A DNA stretch of 64,000 bases from NCBI GenBank assembly GCA_030549495.1, contig JAUIRK010001041.1, forward strand, positions 1,240,001 to 1,304,000, written 5' to 3'. The first letter of the stretch is position 1; each line of letters begins with the position of its first letter. The notes under the pieces were generated by a model. The model ran no database searches and was not told the DNA's origin. It was given only the letters and a program-made list of their open reading frames with translations. The DNA comes from Nectonema munidae. Lineage: Eukaryota > Nematomorpha > Nectonematoida > Nectonematidae. This document shows positions 23,131 to 35,800 of this stretch, one piece after another. Both the position numbers and the translations under genes were made by a program.

Positions 23131-23950
23131 ACTATGCTGAATTCAGTGGTGATGTTTATTTTTTATCAAAATCAATCAAACCTGTCAAAAAATTGATTTA
23201 TATTTGACAGCTCATCTCAAAAAGGAACTTTTTATTTAAATAATTATATAACGTTTTTTACACATGTATACCCATTTTCAAATATGCTGAATTCAGTGGT
23301 GATATTTATTTTTAATGAAAATCAATCAAACCTGTCAAAAAATTGATCTAAATGTGACAGCTCATCTCAAAAAGGAAGTTTTTATCTAAATAATTATATA
23401 AAGTTTTTTACACATGTATACCCATTTTCAAATATGCTGAATTCAGTGATGATATTCATTTTTTATGAAAATCAATCAAACCTGTCAAAAAATTGATCTA
23501 AATGTGACAGCTCATCTCAAAAAGGAAGTTTTTATCTACATAATTATATAAAGTTTTTTACACATGTATACCCATTTTCAAATATGCTGAATTCAGTAGT
23601 GATATTCATTTTTTTATGAAAATCAATCAAACCTGTCAAAAAATTTATCTAAATGTGACATCTCATCTCAAAAAGGAACTTTTTATCTAAATAAGTATAT
23701 AAAGTTTTTTACACATGTATACACATTTTCAAATATGCTGAATTTAGTGGTGATATTCATTTTTTTATGAAAATCAATCAAACTTGTCTAAAAATTGATC
23801 TAAATGTGACAGCTCATCACAAAAAGAAACTTTTTATCTAAATAAGTATATAAAGTTTTTTACACATGTATACCCATTTTCAAATATGCTGAATTCAGTG
23901 GTGATATTCATTTTTTAAGAAATCAATAAAACCTGTCAAAAAAATCGATA
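23131..23950 (+). repeat. Tandem array 1, about 5.5 copies of a 150-bp unit
   Basis: The anchor word TATGCTGAATTCAGTGGTGA recurs at about 23131, 23281, 23431, 23581, 23732 and 23883, a period of 150-151 bp. Inner units are nearly identical and the edge units more diverged, the usual pattern of unequal exchange. No ORF spans units. Confidence 0.95.
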
Positions 23951-24989
23951 ATTCACTCAAAATATTTCATTCTACACTAACTTATGTAACTCGATAGGAC
24001 CTCCATCTTTTTGGCTACAAATTGGTTATCGGCTTGTAGTCTTCACGTCATATTATAATTTATAGTATGTAATTTTGCTATTCATTCCATGATGATCCTT
24101 TCTTGGTAGCTCATTTTTCATTAAAAATTTATATTCTTCAATGTGTGTTGGAAAATTTTTTTATAAGGATAAAATTATTTTTTTCCTCTCTCAAAGCATT
24201 CTGATTAAAGAAATCTTCTTGATGATCTTAGACTTTTTTTTATCAGTATCGTGTATTTTATTATCAGGCCTGAATATTTGTCTACCAATCTCATTTCAAA
24301 GGTTTTTTTCTGATGAATCATTCGTGATGTTCATTGTTCAATTACAAAAAGTTATCCACGTTCTTCATCTAAAAAATTATTTCTTTGACGCAAAAGGAAA
24401 AAGATGGACAAATTCAATTTAAATTAATAATATCTTGATAGTGACTAAATTCTCACATATTGGCATCTGTGCCATTTTTGATAAATCTGACCTATTCTAA
24501 TTATTCAGATTTTCTACCCATCTTAGCTAAATGTTAATTGTAATCCTATATGATCAACTATAGATTTATATATTTTTCATTTATAAAAGAGGAACTTCTT
24601 TTTCACAGTCAAAATCTTTTTGAAGCATCTATTATATAATTAAACCATTTCCTAGTTCATTAGAACATGGTAGATCTTCCATTTAGTCAAGATACATAAT
24701 TTTTAATTATTTGTTTTGATTACATGTTCTTTTTTAAATTAGTTTTCAACTTGGTTCTTTCTCTCATACAAATTTTCAAAAGATTTTATAATACGTTTTG
24801 TTTGTTTTTTTAATAAATATTTCATACTCAAGATGATTATATAAAGTATTATAAGCCAAAATATACAAAAAAATATATATATTTTCACTATATATCTAAT
24901 ATGCAGCCATTTTTTGAAATTTTTTTACATAACTGAGGTTCAGGCATACATTACTAATTCAATTGCCACTTCGAGATATTTTTTAACCG

Positions 24990-26160
24990 TATTATCCAAA
25001 ATCCAGTACAGAAATAAAATAAGCATAGTCGATTTGGTATAAAACAGATATTTTATTATTTTGAAAATATTTTTGAAGACAGTATCTAGAAGTAAACCGC
25101 AAATCTGATTCAAGCTTTCAGATATTTTAAAACCATAAATGCCAAACCTGAGTCCAAAAATGAAACCAGCATCTTCCATTTGGCATAAAAACAGATATTT
25201 TATTTAAATTTCAAAAATATTTCTGTAGACATTAGACGTAAATTGAAAATTTGATTGAGACTTTCAGACATTTAAAACCTCTAAATGCAAAAAATGATTT
25301 CAGAAATAAAAATTATCATGGTCGAATTGGTATAAAAACATATATTTCATGTAAAATTAGAGAGAATATTTTGGGATATATTTTTCAGACATAAAACGCA
25401 AATTTGATTGACACTAGCAGTAAAACCCCTAAATGCGAAAACTGTGTTCAGAAATGAAATCATCATGATCTATTTGCTATAAAAACAAATTTTAGAACTA
25501 AACGCAAATTTTATTGATACTTATATGTATTTTCAAATTCAAACTGCAAAAATTGAGTCCATAAATGAAACTAGCATGGTTGATTTGGTATAAAACATAT
25601 ATTTAATTGTAAAATTTGAATGAATGTTTTTGGAGACAATTTTTAGAAGTAAACCGCAAATTTCATTAACACGTATAAGTGTTTTCACATTCTAAATGTA
25701 AAAAATGAGTTCAGAAATAAAAACAGCATGATTCATTTGGTATAAAAACATATATTTCATGTAAAATTAAGAGAATATTTTTGGAGATAGCTTTTAGAAG
25801 TAAACCGCAAATTTGATTGACATTGACAGATATTTTAAAACCTCTAAATGTGAAAAATGAGTTCAGAAATGAAAACAGCATGGTTGATTTGGTATAAAAA
25901 CATATATTTCATTGCAAAATTTGAATGAATGTATTTGGAGACAATTTTTAGAAGTAAACCGCAAATTTAATTAACACTTATAGGTATATTTACATCCTAA
26001 ACGTAAAAAATGAGTCCAGAAATGAAACCAGCATGGCCGATTTAGTATAACAGATATATTTCATTGTAAAATAGGTATTTTCAAATCCTAAATGTAAAAA
26101 ATGAGTCCAGAAATGAAAACAGCATGACCGATTTAGTATAAAAACATATATTTTATGTAA
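24990..26160 (+). repeat. Tandem array 2, about 8-9 diverged copies of a 150-bp unit
   Basis: The word GAGTCCAGAAATGAAACCAG (with variants) followed by GATTTGGTATAAAAACATAT recurs near 25008, 25149, 25297, 25445, 25556, 25707, 25859, 26011 and 26102. Most steps are 148-152 bp; two short steps (111 and 91 bp) mark deleted units. It is more diverged than array 1. Confidence 0.9.
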
Positions 26161-26559
26161 AATATGAAGGTATATTTTATTAGATAAATTTTTGATCAAT
26201 CAAAATTTTGATTGACATTTTCTAAAAAGTAGCCATGATTATTGAAAAAATTAAATATAGTGTTATGCGTTCCAAACTGTATATAATTATAAATTTTCAG
26301 GGTATTATATAATATAGATCCTAAGTTATAAGGTTAAGTACAGATGTCAAAATTTTGCTGAAAATTTTTGATTTTGATTGACAGTTTTGGAGGTGAAAGG
26401 GTCATTCAACTACCATGAAAATGGTTTCAAAAGATGCAGCTAGCGATTTTAGGAAGTCACAAAATTTGAAGGGATATGATTCAGCCAATTTTCTACAATT
26501 AATTTTTTTAGTGAAGGGGGAGCGTTTTACGCCCCCCCCCCCAGCACTAATAGTGTTAA

Positions 26560-26997
26560 AGGAAAACATTTTTATTCCTTTATTGTTATTTCTATTGGAA
26601 TATTTATTATATTTTTATATATAAACTTATATAAAATATGTAGCTATCTTTAAATTATTGACAAAAGTCATCATGTATAACAAATCATCAAATAAAAAAT
26701 AATTTCTCAAAAATATTTATTTATTTCTTGATAAACCCCATTTTAAATGTTTTTCAAAAAGATTATAAAATGTTTGATTTTTCAAAAAAAATTATACTCA
26801 TTTTACTCTTTTTAAAATATATTAAAATTTTTACTATTTTTTGAACGTAAGTACATTTTCTTACAAATTTTAGAACTAAATTATTGAACTTTCACAAAAA
26901 AATTTTTGCCAAATTTTATTAAAATTTTAGCAAAGTTCCATTTGAGTCAAATATACAGATCAGTGCCACTTAAAAATGTATATTTAATTAAATAATA
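26560..26997. other. A+T-rich spacer between the array element and the LINE
   Basis: No ORF, repeat or motif that I can support. Confidence 0.5.
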
Positions 26998-28835
26998 ATG
27001 AAAGCAAGTATTAAAAAAACAAACACATGTAAAAAAGATGATAGAAATTCATGTTTGATTTCTGTTTTCAACTTGGTTGCTAAATGTAGATTTAATAAGT
27101 CAGGGGGAGGCGTTGATTTTTATATTAAAGAAAAACTTTGTTTTGATGAATTTTCTGTTCATTTAAATCTTATAACTTTCGAATATATGGTTATTGACCT
27201 ACCTGAATCGAAAAGTAGGGTAGCAGTTCTTTATAGACAACCTGATAAAAATTTATCCCAATTTTTATTGAAATTTGAACTCTTCTTGAAGCACATTGAC
27301 TTTTAAAATATTTTTAGCCGTGATTTTAATATTGATCTATCTAATCTAAATGATCAGTATGCTGATGGATTTTTAAAGCTATTGTTTGAATATTACCATT
27401 TATTTCTTCTCCAACCCGTTTCTGTAAAAGTAAGGCTACTTTGATTGAGGATATTTTTATAAATTTTGATTCCCATGTAGCCAGGTCGGGTAACATATTA
27501 GTTCAAATCTCTGATCATCTATCTAACTTTGTCTCCATACAAAATTTCAAAGTAAGGGATAAATGCTTCTATGAAACTGTTCAAATTGTCTACAATTTCA
27601 GCAAAAAAAATTATGCTAAATTTATAGATGACCTACTTAGTGAATCTTGGGATATTGAAGAAAGCTATATTGTTGATACCTATTATAGAATTTTTTTACA
27701 AAATTACAAAAATTAATTCATAGTAATTTCTCTTTGCTTAAACCTAAAATAAAGAATAAGTGTAAATGGTATACGAAAGAATTAAGTGATATGAAGAGAA
27801 ATAATAATAGATTATTCAGTTTGTATTGTAAAACTTGAGATAATGATGTTTATAAAAAATTCACAATATTAATTAAGTAACCAATACAACAAGTTGGTGA
27901 AAAGAGCTAAGCAAATTTATTACTATAATCTTTTTCATTATTGTAAAAATGACAACAACAAAATTTGAAATATAATAAATTCCATGAATGAAAATTTTTT
28001 AAAAATGATAATCTTGCGTTGAACAATATACCATCACTTGCCCATACCTTGAATGAAAAAACCTTTTATTTTAATGATATAACTGAAAGTGATATATTAT
28101 GTGCAGCACAAACTTTAATTCTTCTTCATCTTGTGGATGGGACAATATTTCCACACAAATTGGGCAAAATTATATCTTTATATCTTAGTTATAATCTTAA
28201 AGTTATATATAATAAAATGATTGATAAGGGAACTTGTCCTTGATATGTTAAAAATCACTAAAGTGACTCCAAAATCTGGAGATAAGAAAGATTTAGATAA
28301 TTACCGCCCTATAAGTTTAATAACTTTTTTTAGTAAATTCCTTGAAAAGATAATTTATAAAAGAATGGTGTGCTTTATTGATAAATATAAATTGATTAAT
28401 GATAAACAGTTTGGTTTTAGATCTGGTTTATCCACAGATATTTATTTTTTTACAAGTTGTTAATAAAATCTTTAGCTTCTTATGATTATAAATATAAAAA
28501 TTTAGGTATATTCATAGATTTTAGTAAAGCCTTTGATAAATTAATCATAAAAAGTTACTCTTAAAATTGTATAATTTTGGTTTCAGAAGTAAATTTTTGA
28601 ATTTCATTGAAAGTTATCTAGAAAATCGTATGCAATATACTCTAGTAAATGGTCAAGCATCGACTAAATTGTTAGAACATGGAGTGCCACAGGGATCCAT
28701 ATTGGGACCTATCTTTTTTTAATATATATAAATAATATCTTTCAATTTAATAATTATTTATTTAAAGTATATATTTTTGCTGATGACCTAGCTTTATAAT
28801 ATGTTTCAGAACACAAAAAAGACCTAAGACTTTTC
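26998..28835 (+). pseudogene. Non-LTR retrotransposon (Jockey/CR1-like) with endonuclease and reverse transcriptase remains
   Basis: The AP-endonuclease part (27000-27390) shows NKSGGGVDFYIK, VAVLYRQPD and, after a frame change, SRDFNIDLSNL, where an intact copy would read GDFNIDL. The reverse transcriptase part (28250-28800) shows KDLDNYRPISL, KFLEKIIYKRM, KQFGFRSGLST, FIDFSKAFDK, HGVPQGSILGP and the catalytic FADDLAL near 28775. Stops and frameshifts separate these blocks, so the copy is dead. No 3' tail was recognised. The block order is that of Jockey/CR1-clade ORF2 proteins. Confidence 0.85.
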
Positions 28836-31516
28836 TACCTAAAATTTCTCTATGTAAAATTGCGAATTACCTAATTATCAAATTTACTTTTAATAGGCTA
28901 AACTAATTCATTTTAATGCGAGCAAAATTGTTCCATTCCTCAAAAATAAAACATTTTTGTTGATTCCAAGATCTTGCAAAATTTTCTAAATTTCTATAAA
29001 AATCACTTTTCTAGTCTTTAGATTATGCATGCTACAGACTGCAGCTAAGTCTTCTTTAACACTACGAATAAAAAAGAACAGAAAAAAATGGTCAAAACAT
29101 TCTTTGAGCAAATACATTAAAAACTAAAACATTTGCTGGCTATTTCTTTTGCACTGAATGAATCTATTGGTTTCTTAAATCAGTATTCTCAATATTATAC
29201 TTGATAATCAACCATATGATAAATTTGTCTTTAATAGCAATTATATAACATTTAAAAAGAAGCATTGATTTAGGCATGGAAAACAATAAATAAAGAAATC
29301 ATAATTGAACTACGAAAACATAGAAACTATAACACCTTGTGGACCCTCCTGTATCTTTACAAATAGCCGAATCAAACAACGAAGAAATTATAACCTACAG
29401 ATCTTCCAAAGAAAACCAATTCATTTTATGGAATTCTTAGAAATAATTTAGCATTAGAAATTTCAAGAAAGAAGGAAACGACCTACAATGATTCAATAAC
29501 AACTTTTAAATCGGGCACAAACATGAGATTAGCTAGCCGAGAAAAAAGATCATTGTCAATCTGCAAAGCGAACTGTACCAAAAGTTTAAAAAAGGAAATC
29601 ATCATGTACATCAATAATTGTAATCAAGGCTATAAGTCGCCGAGCAAACACATATACATATAAAGCGAGCTGCAACGGCTGTATATACAATTGAATTATA
29701 TTACTCTTCTTCCTATTACGCCCAAGCTCCCTACTTGTCAGTGATGATCACTGGATAAAAACACTTCATTATTATGTGTGAGTTATTATTATATATTTTT
29801 GTTAATTTATATATAAATAAAAAAAACTTACTATTTTTAAGATAGAAGCCCAACGTTGACAACCAACAATGTAAAAACACTTTTTTTTTTAAAAAAGGTT
29901 CTAATAGTTATTGATAAAATTAAAAACCAAGAGAAGAAATTATAATAAAGTATTTTACTATGTTTCCACTAGTCCGCATTGTATCTTTATGCTTAGAAAA
30001 ATTGGATTTTTAAGAAAAGTAAACAAATTATGTGTTTTAACTAAAATATATAGAATTAAAAATTAAGCAAAAAAATTATAATTGTAGTATTAAATTTTGA
30101 ATTTTAAATTTGTTTTACTCTTCTATTTTTGCAATTTTTCTTTTCCAGAAAGTGCTTTCCACTCCTTTACTTATTTTCTTGATCTAGGTATTTTCATTTA
30201 GTTTTGATTTCTCTTTTTCAAATATTTGGTTAATAACAATTATATAGATTGATTATATAATTAAATAAAAATTTTCTTATAAATTCAGTTTTGTATTAGT
30301 TTTATTAAACTAAACAATATTTGAAATAAATTATGAATTTATCTATGGGTAATTTATAACCTATCCTATATTAATTGATTACAAAAACGATCGATTTATT
30401 ACAAAGAAATACTAAAGATTTTTTTCAACTTCTACTCCCCCAATTGACATTAACGTTGGCTTTAGGCCAATTAATTTCTCTCCACTCAGGCACCACCGCT
30501 CAAAATGACATTTTAAAATTTATAAGTGCTTAAATTTTAGTATACGTAATGTTACCAGTATATTTAGTGTATAAAGTAAATTGTTTAAGATACGCGCATA
30601 TCTGAGGCAAAGGAACAGCGCTGCCTGTGTGGAGAGTATAATTAGTAGAATGAAGGGAGTACATTGTAATAGTAAATATGTAAATAGTAAATGTGTATAT
30701 GTGTAGACTGCCGTCGCTGAAGTTTCATTACGGGGGAGGGGGGGGGGGGGTGGGTGGCAAAACTACATATCTAAAATTTTCATTTTTTTAACATAGAAAT
30801 TGGACAAAGACAACATCCAAGTATTTATTCATATTTAAGTTAAGCTTCACTAACTTGTACAATAATTTTTATTATAAAACATAAGTTTCCAAGTAACACT
30901 TATTAGAATAAGATTAGCTTTTTTTGAGTTAAACTCTTTCAAATATTCTTCATTTGTTATTGCAGGGGTGTAATCTTTCATGAAAGAAATTAAAATAGGA
31001 GCTTCGTTGCAAGTACCCCTTGATAAAGTTATTTATAAAAATTTTTTGAAAGAAAGTAAAATAAAAGCTTATTTTCTTTCTTCGTTGCGTGTACTCTTTG
31101 ATAAAGTAACTTATAAAAAATTTCTGGGGGGGGGGGGATTTTTTCCTCCAAATTTAGGAGCAGTAAGTTATGAACATGCTGAATGATTTAACTAAGATAT
31201 TTCAAAATGGAAAATCACTATCAAGATAAGTAGAATTCAACTATGATGAGCGATCTTTGTTGGATGCTTAACCGCTACTTGCCTCGAACAAAATACTCAA
31301 AAAAACAAAAAAAAAATTTATAGTTAATTTATAATTTTACACATATTTAATTAGTTCTAAATAAAAATTAATATTGTTTTTTATAGAAATATATTTTGAC
31401 AAATTTATGTGTTCAAGTCAATAATATTTACAAATATTATTAACAATAAGTTATTAACAGCAAAAAAACTGTATCTGTGAAAAATGGCTTTCAATTTTGG
31501 GTTTAGTGCATTCAAT
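28836..31516. other. Intergenic stretch with G-runs, no supported gene
   Basis: It contains G-runs at 30732-30757 (interrupted, ending GGGTGGG) and 31127-31138. No reading frame with a recognisable domain. Confidence 0.5.
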
Positions 31517-31654
31517 TTAACCCAGTAAGTACCATAGAAATCAGACGATATTTAAAAAAACGCAGACGATTTATATTCAAAGTCATTGGAAAAAGCAGAC
31601 GAAGATGAAATTACTTATGTCCCCAAATAGGAACATTGGGACTTAATGGGTTAA
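31517..31654 (-). mobile_element. TTAA-flanked MITE family 1, copy B (inverted)
   Basis: Both ends are intact: TTAACCCAGTAAGT at the left and ACTTAATGGGTTAA at the right, about 130 bp between the TTAAs. Read on the minus strand it aligns fully with copies A and C. Confidence 0.85.
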
Positions 31655-32209
31655 TAGGAATATCATTTTCTCTTTGTGCAATTTGTTGGCCTGTGTTATA
31701 AACGGAAATAAAGAGATGAAAAAAATCGAACCTTATAACTTTGGATAGCATTCTTCCTTAGACATTTCACTGTGATTGCAATGCTTATCACATTTGTAAT
31801 CGCATCCCTCTCATAACAAACTAAAAGCACATTCACAAGCAACCGTAAACATTTGAGGCATGCGTAGCTATTACAACTTAGTGAAAGGTATAATCATAAT
31901 GGTATAAACAAGTAGAGAGTATTTGAAGCAAAAATATCACAGCTGAGTGAAGAACAAATTCGAGCTAAAAACGTTCTTACTATTTCAATCAAAAATGTAT
32001 TTTTTAATTTTTATAGAAGGAAATTATAGAATGCCTTTGAATAATTGTAATGTATTTTTTCAGATAAATTTTGAAATCATAAGTTACGCTTTTTACAAAA
32101 CTTATATACGTGCTTTTGTAACAAATTTTGGGGAAATGCTAATTTTTCGGTTTAAAGCAATTACACTGTATATATAAGTGTTAAGCGTTTAAAACTATCA
32201 TTATAAATT

Positions 32210-32440
32210 TTTATATTTTCAATTCTAATACAGACAGTAATCTATAAGGTTAACTTCAAATAATTCTAAAAATTTGTTCAAAAATATGGAATTTTGATTT
32301 TGATTGATGTCTTGCTTGAAATGACGAAGTCATTCAATTACCGTGAAAATGGTATCGAAATATGCAGCTATCGATTTTGGAAAAGTCACTAATTTTGAAG
32401 GGATATGGTTCTACCAATTTTGTACAATAATTTTTTTGTG
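32210..32440 (+). repeat. Second copy of the right-hand unique region of the array element
   Basis: The order ATAAGGTTAA, TTTTGATTTTGATTGA, GTCATTCAA, CCATGAAAATGG-like, GCAGCTA, GAAGGGATATG and CAATTAATTTTTTT follows 26325-26515 with scattered changes. It shows that the 3.5-kb element is one of a family. The arrays and the homopolymer end are absent here. Confidence 0.65.
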
Positions 32441-32584
32441 CAATGCCTTTCGTCCCTCTCTCTACAGCACAAAAAGTAGCGAAAAAACTTAAAAAACATT
32501 GTAGCCATTTTTTGCTTATCTTTAAGGTAAAAAAGGATAATAGAATAAGCATAATAACAGATTTTATTAAATAAAACGATATAT

Positions 32585-32592
32585 TTCTAGAA
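32585..32592. promoter_or_regulatory. Heat-shock-element-like palindrome TTCTAGAA, distal
   Basis: TTCTAGAA is a perfect nTTCnnGAAn pair, the minimal binding unit of heat-shock factor, 245 bp upstream of the DNAJA1 ATG within the left arm of the hairpin MITE. HSF normally needs three units; only two are evident here. Confidence 0.35.
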
Positions 32593-32670
32593 GACAGACT
32601 TCCCTGACGGCAAAGAAATGTTTGTATCTAATCATCATTTCATCTTTTGACTTGATAAAGGGAAGTGGTC

Positions 32671-32678
32671 TTCTAGAA
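32671..32678. promoter_or_regulatory. Heat-shock-element-like palindrome TTCTAGAA, proximal
   Basis: A second TTCTAGAA lies in the right arm of the MITE, 159 bp upstream of the DNAJA1 ATG. Confidence 0.35.
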
Positions 32679-32836
32679 ATATGTCGTTTTATCTTAAATC
32701 TCTTCCCATTATCACTTTTTACCTATCATATATCATGGACGAATATAATCCGTTTTATCTTTAAAGCAAATTGTTTGTAAGAGCGAAAGTTTTCTCTAAG
32801 TTAGCGTGAATCAAATATTTTACGTTTTAGAATTAA

Positions 32837-35800
32837 ATGGTTAAAGAAACTGGTTATTATGATATTCTGGGCGTCAAACCTAATGCTGATGAAAACGAAC
32901 TTAAGAAAGCTTACCGAAAACTCGCTCTAAAGTATCACCCCGATAAAAATCCGGATGAGGGCGAACGGGTATAAAATCTATCTTCTTCCTTCTTTCCTGC
33001 AATAAAAGGTGAGGTATTTTTAGTTCAAGCAAATATCTCAAGCGTATGAAGTTTTGGCAGATGCGAAGAAACGTAAGATCTATGATCACGCAGGAGAGCA
33101 AGGCATCAAAGAGGGAGGCTCAAGTGGAGAGAGCATGTTCCACTCTCCAATGGACATTTTCGATACGTTTTTCCGCGGAAAAGAATGCCGGAGAAGTGAA
33201 AAGCAGAAACGCTGCAAGGACATCATCCAACAAGTCAACGTGTCTTTGGCAGATTTGTACAATGGAAAAGTTTACAATTGTTCATACTCGTGTAATATCA
33301 CATGCTCCAAGTGTACTGGTATACGCTTCTTTTCTTCACTGTATGCTTCCATTTTCGTTCGCTTAATCCTTCCATTTCAGGAATTGGGGGAAAAGCTGGC
33401 TGTGTCGAGACTTGCAAGCAGTGTAAGGGTAGTGGCATGTATTTGAAGATGCAACAAATCGGTCCAAATATTCTGCAGCAAGTGCGATCCGTTTGCAATA
33501 CATGCAATGGCGAAGGCGAAAAAATCAATCCGAAGGATAGGTGCAAACAATGCAATGGTTCAAAGGTACTTTTGCAACAAAAATCCAAAGTCGTTCACTT
33601 CGACAAAGGTATTTTTTTCTTCATGATCATTTTCAGAATTCCACTCTACTGCCGATTTTAACTATTCAAATTTTTCCTTAATTTTTCATAATGGTTGACA
33701 AGTGCTCAGCCAATTTCTAAATTGGCCTTAACGTGTAAAGTTTTGGAAACCGTTATAATTAGTGTAGAGTATCAGGGTTCAGGCTAGGTCAGTGTTAACG
33801 CAATCGTCAGTAGAAACTGTGTTGAACGGCCACTCTATTGAGCGACCATTCTAGACATGCGACCATTTTTATTTTGCACCGACAGTTCTTCAGTGGAAAT
33901 GTATCTCTATTCAACGGCCACCTTCAAACGCGACCAACGGCCACTCAACATAGGCAAGATGTTAAAAAAGGCCACTATTAATATGTAGAGTTTAGCAAAG
34001 AGAGAGATATGCATCATAATATGTCATATTCTTACAGTGACGTACAAACACACATTCGAATGCAATTTTACTCTCACTAAAGAAAATCGTACCACTTTCT
34101 CTTGCATCTACAAAAAACAAATCATAACTTACTCATACTTTGAAGGGTTGTCAATAAAGGCGACAAGAAAACTTGGAAGGATTACCTACTTGATACAAAA
34201 ATTCTTTCTTTTCTTCCTAGTACTTCTGTTATTTTTTGGTAAGGAAATAAAGCTCAAATATTTCATATTTTATATTCAACTTTTTGATAAAATTTCTCAG
34301 TTTTACAAAAAAAGTAACTTTTTATTTTTATTCTATTAACCCTCATCCGTACAAGCTGCTACAATTTGTAGTTAATAAAATTTCAATCTACACGTTTTAG
34401 CTACATATAAATGTTTTGAAGCGAATAATCTTTGACGATGTGTATTTGTGTATAGTGAGCATGCATACAATGTTTTATTCCGTGATCTATTATCTATTTC
34501 GTAAATTTTCTGTTTTTGTCTTTATAGTACAACGTACTACAATTTGTAGTATAGGCGAATTACTGTCGAAACGTATTTATGTATAGTGAATATGCACACA
34601 GTGTTTCATTCATAAATTTATTGTCTGGCGCCAAAACAGGAAATTAACTCTTTAAAAGCAGTAAGCTTCTTTCTTTATCATTTTTGTAATACACAATTCA
34701 TTCAATTTCCTTGCTTTTCAGACTGTTTTTTCTTGTTTTTCTTAATTTATTAGAGATACCATTTCACACATTTTGCTGTTTTTTCTTACTTTTCGATGAA
34801 AAAATATCAAATGTCATCGTTTCAATTGGCACGTGCTTTAATTTCTCTTTGTGATGAATCTGATGATAATGATGATGATGATGATGAAAGAAACAATTTG
34901 GAAAAAACTGATGAAAATGTTTATGAAAAAGTTATTGAAGAATCGTTTGAATCTTTGGAAAATAATGAGGAAATAGAAACGAACGAAGGTGATATTGACA
35001 TGTTTGAAGACAACATCTCTGATGATGATAGTCTGAGTGATGTAATTGAAGACGATGAACCCTGTACTACCGCCAATAGCTTTTTCACGAACGAATTTGA
35101 AGATGAAGAGTTTATTTTTTGTAATGACGTCAAGTATTCAAAAAGACCACCACTGGTTAGATCTTTATCAAGAAATATTTTCAATCAAAAGCCAAGACCT
35201 TTATGTGATCCTAGAAGCGAAGCTGAATCTTTTTTCCTTTTTTACAATGAAGACATGTTTCTTCATATTACAAGATACACTAATAGAAAAGTTTCTGATG
35301 AAGTTAGGAAGTATTTAGTCAAAAATAAAAGAAAAACTTATCCTACGTTCATGAAACAATTTTCTTGTGAAGAAATAAAAGCTTGCTATGGTATTATAAT
35401 TAGGGCAGTTTCTGATAGAGATAACATGACTTGCTTGCTTTCCTTATGGTCTCCAAATGACTCAAAACCATTTTACAAATGTTTCAAAGATTCAATTTTT
35501 TTTTACACTGTCTTCGATTTGACAACTTCAGATAGAGAGAAACAAGGAGAAGATTAGATAAGCTTGCAGCTGTCAGGGAAATATGGACAATGTTACAGAA
35601 AAATTTATTGGCTTTCCTTGTACCTGAAAATGTTCTCACTGTTGATGAACAGCCTTATGGGTATAGAGGTAAAATACCCGGAAGAACTTTTATGCCTCAA
35701 AAACCCAGAAAATATGGAGTAAAAGTATTTTGGTGTTGTGAAACCAAAAGTGGTTTTGCCCTTTCAGGATACATTTATTCCGGCGAAGAAATTGGCAAAG

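Larger units (their letters stand above)
23021..26559. mobile_element. 3.5-kb non-autonomous element with inverted TTAA ends and two internal tandem arrays
   Basis: The left boundary TTAACCCTATTAGTGCTGGG (23021-23040) recurs inverted at 26540-26559 with one mismatch, and both begin with TTAA. Just inside each end is a C/G homopolymer (about 9 C at 23061; about 11 C at 26532). The interior has no transposase but holds two tandem arrays of about 150-bp period, at 23131-23950 and 24990-26160. TTAA followed by CCC is the piggyBac-type end, so mobilisation in trans by such a transposase is a reasonable inference. Confidence 0.6.
32570..32696. mobile_element. Hairpin MITE immediately upstream of DNAJA1
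   Basis: The left arm ATAAAACGATATATTTCTAG and its continuation AAGACAGACTTCCCT are inverted at the right (AGGGAAGTGGTCTTCTAGAA, then ATATGTCGTTTTAT), with two or three differences over about 35 bp. The loop is about 55 bp. Confidence 0.75.

Noticed and set aside
23131-23950. Regular repeats that could suggest a CRISPR array
   Set aside because: Units are 150 bp, contiguous and without unique spacers, in a eukaryotic context; this is a satellite-type array.
24940-26199. Minus-strand ORFs across tandem array 2
   Set aside because: They arise from repeated non-coding units and change frame between units.
33298-33588. Minus-strand ORF of 96 codons rich in Cys and Leu
   Set aside because: It is the complement of the DNAJA1 zinc-binding exon.
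34921-35184. Minus-strand serine-rich ORF
   Set aside because: It is the complement of the acidic GAT-rich N-terminus of the piggyBac transposase.
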